Assembly: GCA_002633025.1 (NCBI GenBank)
Contig: NMRB01000187.1
Location: forward strand, 176,439 to 240,438
Origin: Notospermus geniculatus
Taxonomy: Eukaryota > Nemertea > Pilidiophora > Heteronemertea > Lineidae
Length of the DNA stretch: 64,000 bases
Direction: 5' to 3'
Shown one piece after another: positions 61,326 to 64,000 of the stretch. The notes beneath the pieces are model-generated. The model saw nothing but the letters and a program-made list of their open reading frames with translations, did no database searches and had not been told where the DNA came from. The first letter of the stretch is position 1, and each line of letters opens with the position of its first letter. Both the position numbers and the translations under genes were made by a program.

Positions 61326-63314
61326 CTTTAGTCAGACATTGGACTGCTGGTTTTGTTTTCTGGTGAGATTTTAGACCTGTGTAACAGTGTTTGAAGAACA
61401 TGGTTTCTGAAGTTTGCTTGTCAGCACCAGGTTATGGTACTTAAAACCGTTTTGTGCATAAGGATTTTGGTGCGTAAGATATTGGGGACGGAACATGCTT
61501 CCCTCTGTGTGCTTAGCATCCTCCTCCACAGAACTGTTTTAGCCTGGTTTACACGCTGTCCTCTTTGATTGTATCCTACGTTCACAAACTTTTCCTCTCA
61601 CAACTGTAAACCAATGTCACCACTGTTAACTACTCAGCACCAAGTCTGGCCCTTCACCTGGAGATAAATGTGGTGTAGTACAGATCAAACCCCAGGTGCG
61701 GTCCAGGAGGTCCGGACTCCTCTCCTTGCTCTCAGCAACCAATGAATTTCATTGGCATTGGCCAGAAATTGTATCTCACCGTCAGAGCATTCAGATTTTG
61801 AAAAGATCAGGGGAAGAAAGCCCATTCCTTTGGTACTTGCCTTCAACAACTGCCTGAAACCACCACAATCATCAGTCCCCCATGCCAAAAATTCTGGACC
61901 CTTACCTGCATCCACAGATCTCAACACAGCTCTGGGGTAGGGGGCTTCATCTGACCTCGCCTGACTTTTGAAATCGTTTACTTGAGGAACTGGTAAAGGG
62001 AATCCTTGACCTGTGACATGCCCAGTCAAAGCTTAGAACAATCACGATACACTGATTTCCTTCTCATTGTCTTAAGTTGCCATGGCAACCAATGCTACGT
62101 CAAATTGTCCCGACATGTCAGAGAAATCAAAGAATCTGTGACAAGATATTGGTATTAATATATTGCTGATTAATTCAATAACGTAGTGTTTATTGGCTAT
62201 TGTCTTTCAGTTGGCATTTGGAAAACCTGTTCATTTGTCCTTTTGATATTTCATGATGGCATATTTCTTTCACCCATGGTTGTGAGGTGAAAGAAATGGG
62301 CCTAACTAGGCAGTTGCAAAAACTCGTGCTTTGGCCTCAACCGTAAATTGCTGGTTCCAATACATTATGGCCCGGGGCAAAATCCTAGAATCAATTCACC
62401 ATGAACCTGTCACTCCATCCACACGACCGCATGATGAGGAAAGTGCCCCAGTGATAGAAAATCACTAATTCCCTCAAGAACCAATACTGACGCCTTTCAC
62501 TTGATCTGGTTGGTAAATAACATTCAGACAAATTGGTTTGGTAAGGTTACTCATGAGTTTACTGTAGAAGTCTCTTACTTCTTGAACGAATATTGCTGTA
62601 TTCTTGTGAATAACGTTGATCGCCACCAATTAGAAGAAGCCAATGGCACCTTTGGTGTATTGGTTTCATGTTCCCTGGCTTGTCGTAAAAACTGCTGTGA
62701 AATGCTTCATTTTGAAGACATTTCTGACCCGGAGCCATGCCAGCAAGCAACCTTCCTCAGATAGCTGCCACCCAGCTTTCCACCAACACTTTTCAATCAA
62801 ATTTGTCAATCGCACTTTTAAGAATAAGTACTCGGAATATGTCGTCTGCTCATGTCTGGTACACAGCGGATTAAATTCATCAGCATACCAATCCAATTAA
62901 ATCTCCCCGCTGCTCTCCTCGAGGTGCCAAGCAACGTGACAAGTCAAGACGTTTTCAGTTTATCGTGAAAAAACCCATTAAAATCATACATCGTGACTTG
63001 GTCTCTCATTATTGGCATTGTATGTTTCGTGATTTGTTTGGCTTGGGGTACTGAAATATGATGTGGCATCTTTTCATGAAGTGATGCTGTAACGTGGATG
63101 CCGATGCTGAACATGGGTTTCTCCTTAAACTGCGATGTAGTACAAAAAACTGGATTTTTTGTGGCATCTCAACTTTCAGTTAGAATGCCATCAGGTGTCA
63201 AGATCAGTTGAAATACTGAGATAGTAGGTGGGCCTGGACATTATCGGCTATAGTGTAATGCCAGAAAAAATTTGAGAGCCAGGTCACTGCTCCATGTTCC
63301 AAGTTTTCTAGTGC
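61326..63314. other. Intron, no feature seen
   Basis: Part of the 2,998-bp intron 60928-63925. Short chance frames on both strands at 61.7-62.0 and 62.5-62.9 kb have no domain. Confidence 0.6.
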
Positions 63315-63412
63315 AAGTTGTCTCTCTGTGAGCAAACTCGACCATAGAAAAGTATGGGCGGTCAAATTTTTAAAAACCAACAATGGGTAAATTGCCCATT
63401 GAGAGCCAACTC
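63315..63412 (+). mobile_element. MITE family A, copy 10
   Basis: AAGTTGTCTCTCTGTGAGCA at the left and TTGCCCATTGAGAGCCAACT at the right, with the interior word AGTATGGGCGGTCA. It is the copy closest in its ends to copy 1, with a shorter middle. Confidence 0.72.
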
Positions 63413-63925
63413 ACATGAGATAACTTGGAGCAGTGCCGCTCTTCAGTTCCAACCACTCCCATCTTGCCTTATTCTGAAATGAAAGCCGAAATGATCTTGT
63501 CCAGGCTTTACGATTCTTGACACATGGAACATCCATCATCAGCTGTCATCAAGAGCAAAAACGGTTTTGCCTTATCCCCTCCCAGACAGGTTCTCATTCA
63601 AGCTATTTTCAAACTTTAAAGCTTGGTGATACCCCAGCTGTTGCTTTGGTAGCCTTGGGTTCTGCTTTGACAGCTTTGGTCTGGATGCATCTTTCTTCAG
63701 GCGTATCAGGAGTTACTCTGGGTTTCTGCACTTGAATGATGCAAAAAAAATTTGAATATCTAGGATTAAACTGTGAGACAATAAGCAAAAGCAGCCCTGT
63801 TATGTTAAATGGACAACTGTCATAGGATTGAGGAGGGCTTCTGATGCTTCCCTTTAGGGCAGAAGATGGTATTCTTCAGTTATCTATGTGGTTCATAAAG
63901 TTTAATTGCCTTTTCTTCATTGCAG

Positions 63926-64000
63926 CCTCCAAAAGATGCTGATGAAAAAGATGTGCCAGACGTGGAATATTTCGAAGTGGAGCTGACCAAGGATGATCAG
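63926..64000 (+). CDS. MPDZ: MPDZ/PATJ-like, exon encoding start of PDZ3 (cut by window edge)
   Basis: After a strong acceptor (CCTTTTCTTCATTGCAG) twenty-five codons are visible, phase 0. PPKDADEKDVPDVEY is an acidic lead-in, and FEVELTKDDQ is the first strand of PDZ3, matching the xxVELTK-type start of that domain in MUPP1 and PATJ. The frame is open to the edge, so the exon continues to the right. The GLGF-type loop of PDZ3 should follow within about ten residues outside the window. The VELTK wording is slightly nearer MUPP1 than PATJ, but ten residues are too few to decide. Confidence 0.92.

Noticed and set aside
1-64000. Bacterial-type operons, CRISPR arrays, phage or toxin-antitoxin systems
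   Set aside because: Spliced exons of an animal gene and eukaryotic repeats account for the structured parts; no dense prokaryotic coding or regularly spaced short repeats with unique spacers were seen.

Overview
This 64 kb window is animal nuclear DNA, almost all of it non-coding. The only gene I can identify is a run of exons on the + strand between 41.4 kb and the right edge. They encode part of a multi-PDZ scaffold of the MPDZ (MUPP1)/PATJ family. The exons have canonical splice sites, one large (15.9 kb) and several small introns, and all visible internal junctions are phase 0. The sequence style fits a highly polymorphic marine invertebrate, perhaps a lancelet, hemichordate, echinoderm or similar: about 40% GC, short MITEs and minisatellites in introns, frequent ACATGTA words, and near-identical duplicated blocks beside assembly gaps. 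I cannot name the species.

Layout: 1-41.4 kb has no exon I can confirm. It is intron or intergenic DNA with tandem repeats (left edge, 6.1, 14.1, 14.7, 19.0, 24.6, 34.4 and 35.2 kb), a Tigger/pogo-like element at 3.2 kb, a long foldback at 8.1 kb, a perfect 19-bp hairpin at 28.1 kb, a 1.65 kb block present twice around a 735-bp N gap (16.6 and 19.4 kb), and a two-copy 0.9 kb tandem duplication (36.3-38.1 kb) carrying a long-TIR element and a tRNA-like SINE piece. At 41.44-41.65 kb an exon encodes the second half of PDZ1. A 15.9 kb intron follows, with MITE copies, four tandem arrays and a pogo-like element. From 57.5 kb come the two exons of PDZ2, the PDZ2-PDZ3 linker exons, and at 63.93 kb the first strands of PDZ3, cut by the window edge.

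The linker region (58.07-60.92 kb) appears twice in tandem around a 161-bp N gap. The coding parts are nearly identical and the introns differ by scattered substitutions and indels, so this looks more like two haplotypes laid end to end by the assembler than a real exon duplication. A dispersed MITE of about 100-130 bp with inverted ends (GGCTCTC-ATGGGC type) occurs about ten times. I found no bacterial-type system, CRISPR, or clearly new coding system. The most unusual items are the duplicated PDZ exon block, the long linker, the MITE family, the two hairpins and a hammerhead-like core at 48.7 kb.
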